Assembly (NCBI GenBank): GCA_019096195.1
Contig: JAGTXK010000052.1
Span: 1 to 64,000, forward strand
From: Boletus sp. NGJ
Taxonomy: Eukaryota > Basidiomycota > Agaricomycetes > Boletales > Boletaceae
Reading direction: 5' to 3'
DNA length: 64,000 nucleotides
Shown here: in pieces, positions 22,965-35,559 of the stretch
Numbering within the stretch: the first letter of the stretch is position 1
Layout: each line of letters opens with the position of its first letter
The notes under the pieces: model-generated
What the model was told of the DNA's origin: nothing
Databases searched by the model: none
Seen by the model: the letters and a program-made list of their open reading frames with translations, nothing else
Translations under genes and position numbers: made by a program

Positions 22965-24134
22965 TGGCGCTGTCCATTTAAAGCCTGTGCAGCTCTGGCT
23001 TTAGCTTCCACCTCGAACTTGTCTCTGTAGTATGCTTTGGCTTCCTCTGAAACATATGACATTGATGCTACATTTGGTGCTGTCGTAGCGACAGGAGGTT
23101 GTGGTAATGGTTGTGCCGCATAACTTTGGCGAGATTGGGATTCATTAAAAAACGTGGGATACTCGTTTTCTCCCTGATATTGCTCAACATACGAGCCTTG
23201 ATTCCAATCCCAAACTTGCCTCTGCTGAGGCAGACGACCTGTTCTTTTGAACGGGTTTGATGGACAGTTAGGTTTAATGTGACCTGGTTTACCACAATGA
23301 AAACAGGAACAAGTTTCCTTTGGTGGTCCAGCCTGCTGGACTCCTATTTCCATGGGTGCACCACAGCCTGATTGTGTTTCTACTGCTGTAAATTGTGGAC
23401 AGTATGATTGCTGTGGGGGTTGCCCACGGAGAGGGGGGAATGACGATCTTGGGATGAAGCATGAGGTGTTGACGGGGGGTCCACGCTCTGTCGCCATCTG
23501 CTCAAACACTTGTCCTATTACTCAATAGTTCAACACTAAGTCCTCATAGTCGTAGAATCGCGCAGGATTGTTTCAGTCGCGATCTTTCATAGATCCTGTA
23601 GTCTACTGCCTTTTTCAAGAGGATGGTTGCATGATGGTCATCTATGTGGGATTTCTTTCTTAGTACTTCAAATTTTTATAGGAATTGGTCCACAGGATGA
23701 CCGTTTTGTCAGAGAGCCTCCAATTTTTTGAGGAACTCATGGGTGAACATATCGATACAAAAATGGGCCCTTATTTGGTCCTGGAGCTTGCTCCAAGTGG
23801 GCCATGCATTGTCCCCTTTTGCTGGTTGCATGACTCCATTGGCGTCCATCTCGATGGTAGCTTCTTTGTCTAGGTAATGCTCCATAATGAGCTGGGCGAA
23901 TCCTTCAGCTTTTCCTTCCAATTGAGACATGACAGCGATGTCTAGGACCTTGTTGCTTTTCCATGTCTGAGCGTCAACCCAAAGATGCAGCTTAATCCAC
24001 CAGACACAGGAAGTGGAGCAGTTGCCGTCCCATTTGCTGGGATCCGCGATTTTCTTTGTGACATTGTCTTTGTCACATTCTTGGGTGAGATCGGCAAGCC
24101 TTTTTACTAATTCGTCTACATCCATGTGAGACAT
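22961..24134 (-). pseudogene. Gypsy gag region (fossil)
   Basis: Starts MSHMDVDELVKRLADLTQEC like the plus-strand copy. It has a retrotransposon gag core (WIKLHLWVDAQTWKSNKVLD), a Pro/Gln-rich linker, and one CCHC knuckle (CFHCGKPGHIKPNC, about 23310-23270). Broken. Confidence 0.88.
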
Positions 24135-24724
24135 ATTTGATAATGGGCTTTAAGAGGGAGGTTGGACGTAGGTAGGAGCGATGAATGGCGATGCGGTATA
24201 GAGCGAATACAGAGGAGGGGTGGAGGGGTCTGACTTTGTTGGGGTTCCTTTGATAAATCTTCCTGGGTTGGGCTTCTTTCAGTGCCTTACTACCCAGTAT
24301 CTTACAACCAGATTCTGGGGCACCTATGCCTTCATAGGAGTCGAAGTATAAGTCGTTAAAAATGGTGGGCAGCAGTGATAGGGGGACCGGAGTATGACTG
24401 TTGTACTACAGACAGGGGTGCACAGAGAAAAGTTGTGATAAATTCTCCTATCACACTGCGTGATGTCACAGGTGATCACGCGAACCTGGATTCACTATCG
24501 TAGAATCAATGTACGCTCGAGTCAGCAACCACTTGAGAAGTGGGGCTAGTGCACTATGCCCGGCAGCAACTTTATCCTTATTTATAATGCCGGACGAGTG
24601 TATATGCAAGAGTTTCAGCAAGTTCTTTTCTCGTCACTGTCAAGTGGTGAATACTTCAGATGTCGCTTAACGCTGGGTCCACATATGATCCCCCTAGCTC
24701 TGGAGTCCAAGTGTTGTGTATGAT

Positions 24725-24735
24725 AGTCTAATCCA
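24725..24735 (-). promoter_or_regulatory. Self-complementary primer-binding site of the minus-strand Gypsy
   Basis: In element sense TGGATTAGACT, two bases inside the 5' LTR. Its exact 11-base complement AGTCTAATCCA lies within the LTR (24904-24914), about 34 nt downstream of a TATATAAA box, where the transcript should begin. Tf1/sushi-group elements prime reverse transcription from the first 11 nt of their own RNA, and this layout fits. Confidence 0.7.
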
Positions 24736-24737
24736 AG

Positions 24738-25220
24738 TGTTATGATCCCTTTCGGTAATCAAAACCACAAGGCTCAAACGTATCTTGCAGGCTACACAAG
24801 TCCTGGCTCAACGGATGAGGTGGGGAGTCTTAGGCCGTACTATTCCCAACCCTACAATGACCAGATGGCCAAGGCTAATAGGTTGTTGGAGGAAGAATAC
24901 AAGTGGATTAGACTGGGGTTACCAGTTGTCAAAATACTACTTTATATACATGAGAGAGATGCGCACGGACCAAGCAGTGCATGTGATAATTTACTAAGTA
25001 TAGTAAGACAGAGATTAAAGGGGCTGTGTGAGAAGAGTGGAAATTAAAGAGTTATGGATCACATGAGGTGTGACGTCATATGATGTCATGGTTCTAGACC
25101 TATCATGTGATATGTTCCCATGGTCATGTGCACAGTCACATGACTTATGAAGAAAAGATTTGATGAAAATGAAAAGTAAGTGTTTGTATGAAAAGTTTGA
25201 AAATTTCGTATATTATAACA
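24738..25220 (-). repeat. 5' LTR of the minus-strand Gypsy
   Basis: 483 bp, same length as the partner LTR and identical apart from one transition near its distal end. It holds the TATA box and presumed RNA start. It ends 15 bp before the Copia element. Confidence 0.95.
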
Positions 25221-25235
25221 GACACAGTGGGCACC

Positions 25236-25655
25236 TGTCAGAAAATCCGAAATCTCAGAGTTCCAGAGTTCCAGAGGTTGGCAGAGCTAGTGTAAACCGG
25301 AGTAGACCAGAGCTATGACAGGTAAGAGAGAGAAACATTCAGTATGAAATAACTCACCTCAGCTGCTGCCGGGACGGGCTAGAACAACTGAGGTGCCACA
25401 AATGGAATGGGGGTTTATATAGTATGGGATGAGGCACACTCATACCTCAATAAGTGTCAGGGAAAAAGTAGCTAGCAAAAATGTAGTAAAGTGTATCACC
25501 AATACCAGCATTCTGCTAAATGACATGACAGTGCTTCGGGATCAATATTTCAGAGTACCAACTTCAGAAGGTCCGGACTAGAGCAAACACACACTAGGTG
25601 TTATCTGGATGTTTGAGTAATTGGAATGCCTTCCGGGGTTAGTGGTATTTTGTCA
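25236..25655 (-). repeat. 3' LTR of the Copia element
   Basis: 420 bp, TGTCAGAA ... TTTTGTCA in + reading. It pairs with 30117-30536. Confidence 0.93.
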
Positions 25656-28600
25656 CTTCCACTCGAGTGTAGTCCCAGTCCCATACCCTGAACAAACTTC
25701 CAGTGCTGTTTCTTTACAAGCGGTTTCATAAGTATGTCTGCCACCATGTCCTTGGTGGAGACGTATCGGATTACTGCTTCTTCTTGTCCAACCAGGTCAT
25801 CTCTTGTCACAAAGGAGCTCAGTAGGGGCTTTCTGTGGATGTCCGATTTCATCAAAGAAAGTCCAGAGCCAGGCTAAGTGTTGTCCGGCATTGCTGAGTC
25901 CGATGTACTCTGATTCTGTAGTGGAAAGAGCCACCATACTTTGCTGTTTACTGGACCAGGAGATGGCTCCGTGATTGCTAATGAATACAAAATCAGAGGT
26001 GGAGCAGGAATTGTCTGGGTTCTGTGACCAACCAGCATCGGAGTAGCCATGGAAATCCAAGTCCGTTGATAGTTCAGTTCCATCAAAGCGGAGCTCCATA
26101 TCCTTAGTAGCTTGAACATACCGGAGCACACATTTTGCCACCTCCCAGTGTACAAATTTGGGTTTTGCACTGAAGTGGCTAAGTGCACCTACTGCATAGG
26201 CAAGATCTGGACAAGTCCTAAGCATAAGGTACATTAGGGATCCTATGACAGTGAGGTATGAAACCTGTTTCCCTTCAATGATCATTTGTCGGGTCGATTG
26301 CAGAAAGGTGGGAACCGTGTGCCATGGGGGTCCATTCCAGTTTGCAGGTGGACATGCCAGTCCAGTCCAGAACTGTCCAGCAGTATTGCAATTGGGCCAA
26401 GAAGATGGTCCGAAGTTGGCGATCTTGCTTAATTTCAATTCTAAGAATATGTTTAGCTTCTCTGAGATCATGCATTTTGAAAGCAGCAGAGAGTTTGGCC
26501 TTGATGGAATCCATGAACTTTCGAGTAGTGGCTGCTAGGAGTAGGTTATTGATGTAGACAACTAGAAAACAGACTTGGCCATCCCTTCGAAACATGTAAA
26601 GACATGTCTCAGCATTTAGGTGGGTAAATCCAAGTTCTCTAAGTTTTCAGTCTAGAGTCTTGTTTCAAGTCCAACTGGCTTGTTTGAGTCCATATAATGA
26701 GTGTCGGAGTTTCCAACAATATCCAGGCTGGATGGGAATACCTTCTGGAGGGGACATGTATAAGTCCTCCTCCAGTTCTCCATTGAGGTAGGCTGTGGAC
26801 ACATCCATTTGGTCTAACTCCAAGTCATACTTGGCAGCTAAGGCAATCAAAGTCCGGATTGAATCCAGATTGGCTACCAGAGCAAAAACTTCCTGATAGT
26901 CAACACCTTCCTTCTGTGTGAAGCCATGTGCAACTATCTGGGCCTTGTACCATTCCACACTTCTGTTCTGATCTTGTTTAATCTGGAAGACCAGTTTTGA
27001 GGTGATCAGAGTTACTCCTTCCAGAATGAGTGTGATCTCATAGACATGGTTTGAGTTGAGGCTTTGGAGCTCCTCTTCTATGGCAGACTTCCACAACTCT
27101 TTGTCCAGTCCAGAGTAGACTTCCTTTAGGTTTGTTGGGAGTGACTCATTAGAAGATGATCTTGTGGATCCAGTGAATAAGAAGTCCTATATTAAGGCAG
27201 TAAATGCTCCTGGAAGTTCCAGGTCATCCTCTGAGGGTTTCGGAATATGTGGTTGCACTTCCTCCTTTCAATTTTCTTGCCTTGCTGCTTCCTCCTGTAT
27301 GATGTGTTCATAGTCTTGGTTTTTATTTGCTGGTTTGCATTGGCGATGGCTTCGTCATATGGCAGGCAGAGTAGGAGCAGGGTCTGGAGCAGAGACAGGA
27401 CCCAGAGCAGAAGCAGGATCTGGAGCAGGAGCAGGATTTGGGTCTGGACCTGGACCTGGGGCCGGAGCAAGGACAGGAGCTTCATTTATCCAGAGTTGGT
27501 CCAAGCATTCAGCAAGTTCTTCAATGTCAGGGCTGACTGGGCGGATGTCCTCCGCAGGAATAGGGATGTCTCCCACTGGTCTGGGATTGGGTGGAGGTTG
27601 ATAATTTTTGTCATCATGGTTATTCTCTGGTTCACAGAGATGTTCCGGAAGTAAGCCCTCCCACTGTCCCTCAACTGCAGGAGCATTCCATGGAGCAGAT
27701 TCAGCTCCAGGGATTTTTCCAGATTTATCAAAGATGACATAGTGACTGGAGATAATGTTTCATTGTTCTATATCAAGGAGTTTGTAGGCTTGTTGTCCAT
27801 GAATGTACCCTATCATGATGCACTTTCTCTCATGCAGTCGGAATTTTCCTCCATACTGTTCCTTTGGTGTGTGTGCATATGCCAGACATCCAAACGGCCG
27901 GAAGAAAGTCGAATCAACTTGGCGATTGAAAAATATTTGATAGGGGACTTTGCCTCCAAGTTCGGAGGTTGGGCTCTGTGCAGTGATATAGGCAGTGGTG
28001 GACATGGCATTGGCCCAAAAGGACTTTGGGAGTTTGGATTCCTCCAGCATGGCGTTTGCTAATGTGGCTAGTGTTTGATTCATCCACTCTGCAAGTCCAT
28101 TTTGCTCTGGAGTGTATGGAGCGGAGGTTTCAAAGTGTGTGCCATCAGTCCAGAGTTGGTTTTGGAATGCCTTGTTTGTGTATTCTGTACCTCCATCACT
28201 GCAGACAAACCTGGTATAGAGTTTGGAGAAATCCTCCTGTTCTACCTCCATTTGGAGGAGGATTTGGACATCTATTTTCCATTGGTTGTAGATTTGCAGT
28301 GCTTTGCTCTTGTATTTCATGAAGTAGACCCAAGGGAAGTGGCTGAAATCATCAACAATGACTAACCAGAACCTGTAGCCTTCATGTGATCTTGGAGTTA
28401 TTGGGCCTCCAATGTCTGTGTGCACCATCTTTAGGAGGCAAGTGGTCCGAGGTCCGTCCTGAAGTCTGAAGGGTAGCTTCTTCATCTTTCCAAGTGTACA
28501 TGCCTCACAGAATGTAGGTGTTCCAGAGAGTGTGTCAATCTCTTGGAGTTGGCTGGACTTTACCATACGCTGGATCCGGTCAATGGATATATGTCCCATC

Positions 28601-29900
28601 TGCCGGTGCAGGAGGTTTATATCAACCATTGCATGGGCTGCTTCCTTCTGATCTTTTGGGGTGACACATGCGTGGTAGAGGCCATTTCTGTGCCTGGCGA
28701 CCAAAACAGTTTTCCAGTCCTTCTGAATGTGACATGTACTGGAGTTTGCTGGGAATGTGGTGGAGAGTCCAGCAAAAGCAAATTGGTTTACAGAGATCAG
28801 TGAGATCTGGAATTCCAGAATTAGGAGGACATTTGATAGTATAATTTCGAAAGTCTTTCTGAACACCTGTGATATGAGTGGTACTGTTCCGATCCTGATT
28901 GCATGCGCTTCAGAGTTATCTCCTAGGGTTACCAGATATGGTGGATTTAGTGGATGATAGGTTTGGAACCAGGATCAGTGGGAGAACCATATGTGATAAT
29001 GCTCCAGAGTCAATGATTAGGGTTTTTCTCCTACTATCGGTTTGCTCAGACGATGAGTAGGCATGAATCCGCTGAATTAAGGACTGAGATACATTTTCTC
29101 GGACTACATTTGCAGAGTCTGGAGGATCTGGAGTCCCTTCCATTGCGTTTGCCTTTTCCTTTCCCCATCTCAGCTTCTTAAATGCTCCATTCCTCAAATC
29201 TGCAACCCATTTCTTATAGGAGGTGCAGTCGGTGGAGTTGTGGGTGGAGGACAAGTGGTACTCACACCAGGCAGACGTTGGAGGATGAGTGGAGGATTTC
29301 CGTGCGCTGGAAGCTTTCATTGCTGACTCTGAATGTCCGGATGGATGTAGGTGGGCATCTTCTGCAATGATCTGGGTCTCTACCACATTGAAGGTCAGTT
29401 TGCTGTCCTCCGTGGTATTGATGAGGGATGATTTGAATGGTTCCCATTCCAGAGTCTTCAGAAGGGAGTTCAGGAGAATGAAAGCCATGACCTTTGAATC
29501 CACAGTGAACTTTATGGTGGCAAGGCAGGACTCGGAGGTCCGGAGTGATGCAATGTGTTCTGAGACCTCAGAGTTTCCATCCCAGGCAATGTTGAAAAGC
29601 TGCTGGAAGATGTAGAAGGTGGAGGAGACACTTGGAGCGTCAAGGAGTGATACAAGTTTCTCCCATAGTTCTTTAGCAGAACTACAGGACTCGGTCTTGA
29701 GTAGCAGTGCATTGGAGATACGTTCCTATATGATGCTGTGGGCTTTTTCATCACATTCCTGCCAGTCACGGATGTCCGAAGCTGTTGCTCCGGTGGTTCT
29801 AAGGACAGGTTTAACGTCTGTACCAGAGACAACTCCATAGGCTTTGCTGCTTCAGAGTTTTCGGGTGACCTTTACTTTCCATAGCAGGAAAGTTTCAGGT
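25656..29900 (-). pseudogene. Copia gag-pol region (fossil)
   Basis: Recognisable parts in element sense: a gag-like region with an unusual knuckle (CEYHLSSTHNSTDC, near 29250); protease (LIIDSGALSHM, near 29000); integrase zinc segment (LLHRQMGHISIDRI, CEACTLGKMKKLPF) and core (VHTDIGGPITPRS, DDFSHFPWVYFMK, YTPEQNGLAEWMN); a Pro-Ala/Asp-rich linker encoded by a degenerate GGAGCAGG-type repeat (about 27360-27480); reverse transcriptase (AHGFTQKEGVDYQEVFA, DVSTAYLNGELEEDLYM); and RNase H (YSDAGWSQNPDN, ALSTTESEYIGLS). Not intact. Confidence 0.88.
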
Positions 29901-30101
29901 CCAGTTAGAATTTTGTCACTTCAGATAGTGTCTGATGTCATGTTGGATGACAGAGTAGGGTGAGGTGACAGAAGAAGAATTTATTTTCTGACAGCTGTCA
30001 GATAGCCAGTAGCTGGGGTGATGAGATGTGTCTGAGGTGTGCAAGTTTAATCAAGTGCGCTGAGGGATGTGTGAGATGAGTTGTTTAGTCAGATTGCACC
30101 A

Positions 30102-30116
30102 ACAGGGCTCATAACC
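30102..30116 (-). promoter_or_regulatory. Copia primer-binding site for half of initiator tRNA-Met
   Basis: The + strand reads GGGCTCATAACC next to the 5' LTR, which is the anticodon stem-loop of initiator tRNA-Met (anticodon CAT). The element RNA would pair with the 3' end of a tRNA cut in the anticodon loop, as Drosophila copia and yeast Ty5 are known to use. Confidence 0.7.
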
Positions 30117-30536
30117 TGTCAGAAAATCTGAAATCTCAGAGTTCCAGAGTTCCAGAGGTTGACAGAGCTAGTGTAAACCGGAGTAGACCAGAGCTACAAC
30201 AGGTAAGAGAGAGAAACATTCAGTATGGAATAACTCACCTCAGCTGCTGCCGGGACGGGCTAGAACAACTGAGGTGCCACAAATGGAATGGGGGTTTATA
30301 TAGTATGGGATGAGGCACACTCATACCTCAATAAGTGTTAGGGAAAAAGTAGCTAGCAAAAATGTAGTAAAGTGTATCACCAATACCGGCATTCTGCTAA
30401 ATGACATGACAGTGCTTCGGGATCAATATTTCAGAGTACCAACTCCAGAAGGTCTGGACTAGAGCGAACACCCACTAGATGTTACCTGGACATCTGAGTA
30501 ATCGGAATGCCTTCTGGAGTTAGTGGTATTTTATCA
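30117..30536 (-). repeat. 5' LTR of the Copia element
   Basis: 420 bp. It contains a TTTATATAG box near 30297. It pairs with 25236-25655. Confidence 0.93.
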
Positions 30537-30541
30537 GCACC

Positions 30542-31525
30542 ATATGGGCAGATGACAGGCACTGGTTGTTTACTAAGTGGGCAATGGAGTGCCCAGAGTG
30601 CCATCATCCTCTGAAGCAATGAGCAATGTTAGATGGAGTTGGTGACCCCTCAATGTTGAGTACAATGGTGAAGGCATATCAGGGGCTGGTGGAGAAGTCA
30701 TGTATGCTGCTAAAGGCACTTCTGAGGGGACAACACATCCTAAAACCAGTGTCCTATTTTACATACTGTAAATCACACCAATGGCACCCATTATCTCTAT
30801 TAGTACCATTATGATTGTCCATTCCATCCATACTTCAATTTCTTTGTGCAGTGCAATACCAAGCAAACTAACTCCATGTTCCAAAGCATGTTGGGCACAA
30901 ATTATCTGTTGAACTGTCTGTTGAATTTCTTTGTGAAGGTTACTCTTCAAATGATGGATATGAGTCCCAACCTGCTAAATGCAGTGCCAAATAAAATGAA
31001 GGTGAAAAAATTAATAGACTTACAGATGTGGGTATATGAAGTACTTCTTCTTTTGCCTTGTATATATTTACACTCTGTCATTCACCATTTCAGGTGGCGT
31101 TAAGTTGATATGGAAACGAGAAAGCAAGAGAAAAGAGTGACAAGATGCAGTGACCAGCACTGAAGAACAATAATAATTTGGTGAGTGATGAGTGGATCCT
31201 TATACTTTTCTTGATCTCACTGGGTGTCATCACACCTACTTTGTCAAGACAATAAGAACAACTAAGGCAGGATGAGCACTGACATAATTGTGGACTCCAA
31301 TCAATGCAATGAGTCCATAATTGGTGATGATGTTATCAATAACCCACTGGGGGTATAACAACCAATTGGTAACGAAATTGCCAACAACCCACTCAACAAA
31401 TGTGCAATGCGCATTAAGTGAAACAAAAGTGTGCAGTCCATATGAGATCAGACTTTGTGATGAGTCTTTGTCTTTTTTGTCTTGCAGAAAAATTTCAGGT
31501 CTGATTTGTAGTAGCATATATTATT
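30542..31525. other. Decayed sequence with no recognisable gene
   Basis: Short broken ORFs on both strands (minus 30759-30950; minus 31236-31517, WVVGNFVTNWLLYPQWVIDN). They read like old coding sequence but match no family I can name. Confidence 0.3.
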
Positions 31526-31998
31526 TGTTATGAACCTTTTGGAACAAACCACAAGACTCAACGCTCGCAGGCTACACTGGTCCTGGCTCAACTAATGAGG
31601 TGGGAAGTCATATCTGTACTATGCCAACCCTACAATGACCAGAGTGGCCAAGGCAATGAGTTGTTGGAGCAGAATACAAATGGATTAGACTAGGGATTCC
31701 AGTCATCAAAGTGCTACTTTATATATGTACAGGGATGGTGCACAGACCAAGCTGTGCATGTGATAAATTACTATGTATAGTAAGACAGAGATTAATGGGG
31801 CTGTGTGAGAAGAGTGGAAATTAAAAGGTTATGGATCACATGAGGTATGATGTCATCTGATGTCATAGATTCTAGACCATGTCATGTGATTATTTCCATG
31901 GTCATGTGCACAGTCACGTGACTTGAGAAGAAAAAAGTTAATGAAATAAAAAAGTAAGTATTGAAGTGAAAAGTTTGAAAATATTTAATATCATAACA
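31526..31998 (-). repeat. Solo LTR of the Gypsy family, older copy
   Basis: 473 bp, TGTTATGA ... CATAACA, flanked by TTATT (31521-31525) and TTATC (31999-32003), a duplication with one mismatch. It is more diverged from the other LTRs than the 3057 copy, but keeps the internal TGGATTAGACT. Confidence 0.85.
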
Positions 31999-31999
31999 T

Positions 32000-34715
32000 T
32001 ATCCTTGCAACCATGGTTGTAGGTCATACAAACAATGACCTACGGAGTACCCGGTGCATTTTTGGACAAGTCTGGCTATGAGTCTGCTGTGTCTGATGTC
32101 ACAGCCATGCCCCCTTGCATCCATCCTCACCCCCTTAAAGATAAACATGTACAAACAGTTACCTGTGATGACCTTTTTAATGATGACGACATGATGCCTA
32201 TTGTAGATCCTGTACACCCAGCTCATGTACCAAGCCCCAAGCTGAACCCCAGAGATCTGGTGCATCTAGCCCCTTGCATAGCTAGCCCCAACACAGGTCC
32301 CAATACTCCTAACCATACCTAGTTGGATGTCAACAAGCATAGCAACATTGGGAAGGTAAGCTGAATTCCAGTGAAGTTATAACACTATGAGAACTGATTC
32401 CCCAAATGCCCGCTGGTGTGCCTTTTGACAAGTGCTGCTATCAAGAGGTAGATTACTTATACACACTGAGGCAAGAACTTTATGAGAAGGATGAACAAGT
32501 CAGTCAGTTGCACACACAATTGCAACAACAAAACACAGTAAGTTAGGACGTTGATCCAAATCCCCAGCAATTGATGGCTATGTCATTAGCAGATCATTCG
32601 ACAAGAACGAGAGACACTGGAGCAGAACTATACTACACTAATGAACGAAGCAATAAGGAATGCTCAACATGACTTCGACACTGTTTCATCTCAACGGGAG
32701 GCGGAGTTGGAGGTGCTTTGCAGGCAACTCAAGGTAAAGCTTCGCTTGTCAATGAACTTGAATGAAGAGCCTATTAACATGGTAACAGGCATACAAGCAG
32801 GATCATACCAAGTTACAAGCACAAATCCATGATGCTCAAGACCTTGCTTCTAAGCACCACCAAGCTGAGATGGAGGGTCTGCGACAGAAGTTTGAGGTAA
32901 GTGAAAAATGTTCTGTTCTCCAAGTTGACAAGTTCTCACATTGGCTAGAGCGATATGCACACTCATTTAAAAGCAGTGAGGGTATCTAACAAGACACTGG
33001 CTTCGACATTGCAACAGTGAGAGCATGAAAACCAAGCAACGATTCTTAAGATGGAAAAACAGATGCAACAAAAGATTCAGAAAGTCATGATATATCATTC
33101 AATGTTTGCAATACACCCACTGATCATACAATTCATGCATAGGCAGAACGGGAAAGAGAGATGGCTGCCATGAAGCAATGTCACACTTGCACCACTGGTA
33201 CCCGACCCAATCCATAGGCTGGAGTGGATCCTGGTGCACATTTTCCGTCTCAAGACATATGGAACCTTAACAATCATGTAACACCATTCCTCAACACCAT
33301 CAGACGAATAAAGAAGTCATGCAGTATCTCACACAGGACTCAATTCATTGGAGTTAATATGGAGGTGAGTCATATTATTGGTTCTACATACTGTATGCTG
33401 TACTGACAACTAATGTCCAGTCAACATCGGTCCATTCCGCCCCAACTTTCCAGTCTGACCAACACCAGCCTCAACCTGAGTCCCATCCCCAACCTCTTCC
33501 GCCTGACCAACACCAGCCTCAGCCCAAGTCCCATCTCCAACAGCTTCCCACAATGCCCCTGATGGCTAAGGCAGTTGCCAAAGCCTTAGAGATAGCACTA
33601 CATAATGTCCTTGGACAAAATGCCCTTGGAAAACTTTTCCCAAGACAAAGAAGAGCTGAAGATGAAGAGGTTGTACTTGAGAAAGCAACAGAGCCCTGCC
33701 ATCATTGAGATTTCATACTTGTAAGACTCACTGTTTTGTTTATCTTACCAAAGCATAACTTGCCTCATAGAGTGAAGTCCATACATTGTTGAAGAAGAAG
33801 TTCAAGATTATCCAAGATGCCAACTTCATTGCCCATCAACCGGCCACAGTGGAGGATGTACATGCTTTTGAGCACAAAGATGGACCCAGACCTGATCATG
33901 ACCAATTGGTGTTCAATTTATGACACAGTTTCACATCACTTTGAAACAGTACCATCATCAAAATCCTCCTTCATGAATTTCAGGAGACATGCACAAATGA
34001 GAAGTGGTGAATCAAGAAACCAGATAATTATGTCAGGGAGCTGCTGAAGAACTGCTACAAAAAACTGCATATAACATGGTTCAAAGGACAACCAAAATTA
34101 ATGTGGGATGGTAGGGTGGAGACAGCAGAAGAGGTCAAAGCACAATTGCTCACAGAAATGGAGATGCAATCAAAGGTGAGCAGACAGGCCATGCACCACT
34201 GAAATGTGAGTTGTTCAATAGTATACTATACTTTGACTTGGTTTTGCTTACAGTCTCCAGAAATACTACTGTAGAGTCACCACTCTCGACAACATTGTAA
34301 ACCTCAAAGCTAAGGACGGTAAAGATGATCTCCTGGCTTGGGAATGGCTTTCCCATCTCATCAAGACCTTGGGTGAACATGGGATGAGCTTGGAAGAGAG
34401 TGCCGTGAAGAATCAGATAGAGCATGTTCTTCAAGTCAAGCAGATGGGATGGTGGCATTGCATCAACCGCAAGCTGGATGTCACTGATATGGAATATCTC
34501 TTAGATGCTGATATCTTTGCTTGACAGGGTGCTAAACCTGTGAAGAGGATTCATGCAAATGACAACCCCTCGAGCTCAAGGAATGCTGTCTCAGGCTTAC
34601 CAATGGCACTCTACGATAGTGCATGGATTGCCGACCTTATGCAGTGTCAGTTGGATGCACTGGATGTCTCTTCAAATACCTTTGATTGGATGATGGTAGC
34701 TACTGCTATGTAACC
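32000..34715 (+). pseudogene. Relic of a multi-copy Agaricomycete gene family
   Basis: Broken + strand coding blocks in a consistent order. An Asp/Pro-rich N-terminal part (32035-32322, DDLFNDDDMMPIVDPVHPAH) is followed by coiled-coil-like Glu/Gln runs (32640-32760 and about 33050-33170, EREREMAAMKQCHTC) and a Gln/Pro-rich linker (33430-33540). Next come a conserved-looking block near 33860-34170 (NYVRELLKNCYKKLH, GQPKLMWDGRVE) and the C-terminal KRIHANDNPSSSRNAVSGLP, ALYDSAWIADLMQ, FDWMMVAT (34540-34710). It resembles abundant uncharacterised proteins of mushrooms. Function unknown; many stops. Confidence 0.45.
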
Positions 34716-34797
34716 ATAAGTGTATATCTAGACTTGTTTGTCATTTGATATTGTATCCTGCTGTGATCTCCCAAATGACTGAGTACGAAGACAAGAC

Positions 34798-34940
34798 CGG
34801 CCAATGAACAACCACCAATGGGTGATCATTAATGCACTCAACTATGATCAGGTAGTGAGGTTGCTGAATGACACTGGCCAATGAATGACTGCCAATGGGC
34901 GATCACCAATGCAACCAACCATAGTCAGGCACTGAGGTCG
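34798..34940. repeat. Diverged tandem duplication, period about 77 bp
   Basis: GGCCAATGAACAACCACCAA... at 34798 recurs as GGCCAATGAATGACTGCCAA... at about 34876, with the following TGATCA.TAATGCA.TCAAC and AGGTAGTGAGG segments also matching. About 65 aligned bases per copy. Confidence 0.7.
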
Positions 34941-35559
34941 GGTAATTAGTTTTGGCACATTCTAAATATGAAAAATGTTATTCTTGTCAAGTACTGCTCT
35001 TATCTTCAAGTCTAGAACACATGCTTTTTATTTGTCCTTTCTTGGAGTTTTTGCCCCTGTTTATCTATCATCTAAACTTGAAATTTTTTCTGTCAATCTG
35101 TGTGAATGCTATATTTGGAGTTTTCACCCAAGTTCTTTCTGTGCCCACTTTTCAAGTAAATCCTAACATTTGGAACACAGACTCATGCTTGCAAGTACTT
35201 GAAGATTTCACACACATTCAAACCTCCAAACAAACTTTAAACTCACTCCTTACACAAACTGTAAGATATATTTTATGCTTGTGATTCATGTCTAGAACAA
35301 CATTTAGGTCTGTCCTAGATATTGCAAACCCCATTGTGAAAGTAGTAAGTAAGTGTTACCTCACATGTAACTGTAACACTTTGTTGACTTACGAATGTGG
35401 GAATAGTGGGGCTCAAGGTCGAACTTCACATGCCAGGTGAAGCTGAGGTAATAGATTTAAACTTGGGCAGCTCCTTGGTGCCGGAATGCCAACTGTTCAG
35501 CTACTGAATCTCTGACAGAAATTCACTGCAGACGCAGCCCACAAATACTCATCAATATC
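34941..35559. other. AT-rich stretch with no recognisable gene
   Basis: A 110-codon AT-rich + ORF (34952-35284) is rich in Leu/Phe/Ser and matches nothing I know. It probably contains the 5' flank of the gene pair that follows. Confidence 0.3.

Larger units (their letters stand above)
18805..25220 (-). mobile_element. Gypsy (Ty3) chromovirus, Tf1/sushi-like, near-complete young copy
   Basis: 6,416-bp LTR retrotransposon read on the minus strand. It has two 483-bp LTRs (18805-19287 and 24738-25220) that differ by eye at only one base, so the insertion is recent. In order from the right come the primer site (24725-24735), gag with a CCHC knuckle, protease, reverse transcriptase, RNase H, integrase and a C-terminal chromodomain, then a purine tract next to the left LTR. 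The flanks are AACAC and GACAC, an imperfect 5-bp duplication. Coding is broken in roughly six places. It is the same family as 39561-45946. Confidence 0.93.
25236..30536 (-). mobile_element. Copia (Ty1) LTR retrotransposon, decayed copy
   Basis: 5,301-bp Copia element on the minus strand with two 420-bp LTRs and a perfect target duplication GCACC (25231-25235 and 30537-30541). The order gag - protease - integrase - reverse transcriptase - RNase H is the Copia order. The LTRs differ at about 20 positions, all but one transitions, so it is clearly older than the adjoining Gypsy. Coding is heavily broken, in more than eight places. Confidence 0.93.

Noticed and set aside
34952-35284. 110-codon + ORF
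   Set aside because: AT-rich, Leu/Phe-biased translation with no family signature; a shorter shadow frame is open alongside.
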